Source: Kitasatospora sp. MAA19 (GTDB taxonomy: Bacteria > Actinomycetota > Actinomycetes > Streptomycetales > Streptomycetaceae). Taken from it: 50,549 nt of DNA. The notes beneath the pieces are model-generated. The model saw only the letters and a program-made list of their open reading frames with translations, was not told the DNA's origin and did no database searches. The translations under genes and the position numbers were made by a program. Of this stretch, positions 50,083 through 50,549 are shown one piece after another; positions within the stretch are counted from its first letter, which is position 1, and every line of letters begins with the position of its first letter. The stretch lies in assembly GCF_029894125.1 (NCBI RefSeq), contig NZ_JARXYZ010000048.1:1-50549 (forward strand). The letters are read 5' to 3'.

Positions 50083-50122
50083 TGTTCCGGCCGGAGAACC
50101 CGCCCCGCCGCTCAGGTCGGCT

Positions 50123-50549
50123 TCACGGCGTCGGAACCACGTCGAAGCGCTCGCCGCCGAGGACCCACCGGCCGCGGCGCATGACGGCGACCAGGTCGTG
50201 GCTCTCGGAGTCGAGGACGACGAGGTCGGCGTGCTTGCCGGTCTCCAGCGAGCCGATCGAGTCGGCGAGGCCCAGCAGGCGGGCCGGGGTGGTGGACAAC
50301 GATTCGACGGCCTGGTGGAGCGTCAGGCCGTTGATTCGCACGGCGCGTCGGAAGACCCGGTCGAGGGTGAGGGTGGAGCCCGCGATGGAGCTGCCGTCGG
50401 GGAGCATCGCGACGCCGTCCTTGACCTCGACCTGGAGGGGGCCGAGGGGGTAGCGGCCGTCGCCCATGCCGGCGGCGCCCATGGCGTCGGTGATCAGGGC
50501 GACCCGGGTGGCGCCGGCGGTGCCGTAGGCGAGGTCGAGGACGGAGGGG
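50123..50549 (-). CDS. nagA: N-acetylhexosamine-6-phosphate deacetylase, C-terminal part (partial)
   Basis: The C-terminal 141 residues of a NagA-type amidohydrolase; the gene continues past the window edge. PSVLDLAYGTAGATRVALIT followed by DAMGAAGMGDGRYPLG is the typical region with the catalytic Asp; SIAGSTLTLDRVFRRAVRIN and GSLETGKHADLVVLD close the metal-dependent barrel. It removes acetate from N-acetylglucosamine-6-P or N-acetylgalactosamine-6-P. It is convergent with the amino-sugar operon and completes the pathway functionally, though transcribed separately. Confidence 0.92.
   Translation of the reverse strand, partial: PSVLDLAYGTAGATRVALITDAMGAAGMGDGRYPLGPLQVEVKDGVAMLPDGSSIAGSTLTLDRVFRRAVRINGLTLHQAVESLSTTPARLLGLADSIGSLETGKHADLVVLDSESHDLVAVMRRGRWVLGGERFDVVPTP

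Noticed and set aside
1..50549. tRNA genes
   Set aside because: I looked for TTCGA-type T-loops with a matching acceptor stem and CCA end and found none that fold convincingly.

Overview
High-GC DNA with GTG starts, GTGA/ATGA gene overlaps, SARP-type regulators, a large LuxR (LAL) regulator and Tat, lipoprotein and LPXTG-type exported proteins. All this points to a streptomycete-like actinomycete (Streptomyces or Kitasatospora). The first 27 bases match the 3' end of a 5S rRNA and are followed by a strong terminator, so the window starts just downstream of an rRNA operon. All assignments come from reading motifs in the sequence; no database search was run.

Layout. 0.4-16 kb is a regulator-rich stretch: a membrane Ser/Thr kinase with a ricin-like lectin ectodomain, a SARP-NB-ARC-TPR regulator (SARP1) divergent from a PadR/membrane-protein pair, a DUF4184 membrane protein, a second SARP (SARP2, with a TTA codon), a tiny secreted peptide, a broken chitinase, an alpha/beta hydrolase and a LAL-type LuxR regulator. 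16-23 kb encodes exported proteins: an LPNTG-anchored SdrD-B/SpaA-type surface protein, a membrane-anchored unknown, a beta-helix lipoprotein and a Tat-exported DyP peroxidase. 23-27.5 kb holds a MurG paralogue plus sugar-nucleotide dehydratase, divergent from an MprAB-like two-component system. 27.7-35 kb is mixed: an acidic hypothetical, a small His/Glu-rich secreted protein, an Eis-like acetyltransferase, a sphingomyelinase-D-like phospholipase, and a TetX-type monooxygenase divergent from a TetR.

At 35.2-36.7 kb lies a TnpB-only IS605-type element whose right end carries an omegaRNA-like double hairpin; one of those hairpins has a near copy upstream of tnpB. It sits directly in front of a third SARP. 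39.7-44.4 kb has a HAD-GT20 fusion (candidate bifunctional glucosylglycerol-phosphate synthase/phosphatase) and an F420-type oxidoreductase with a UGT-like glycosyltransferase. 44.5-46.1 kb is a divergent TetR/SDR pair with two near-identical palindromic operators. 46.4-50.5 kb is an amino-sugar catabolic unit: an SIS isomerase/deaminase, then overlapping ROK kinase, PfkB kinase and class II aldolase genes, with the 3' part of nagA convergent at the window edge. Together these form a plausible N-acetylgalactosamine to tagatose-1,6-bisphosphate route.

The strongest candidates for something under-described are the TnpB element with its duplicated hairpin, the MurG-paralogue/dehydratase pair facing a two-component system, and the HAD-GT20 fusion.
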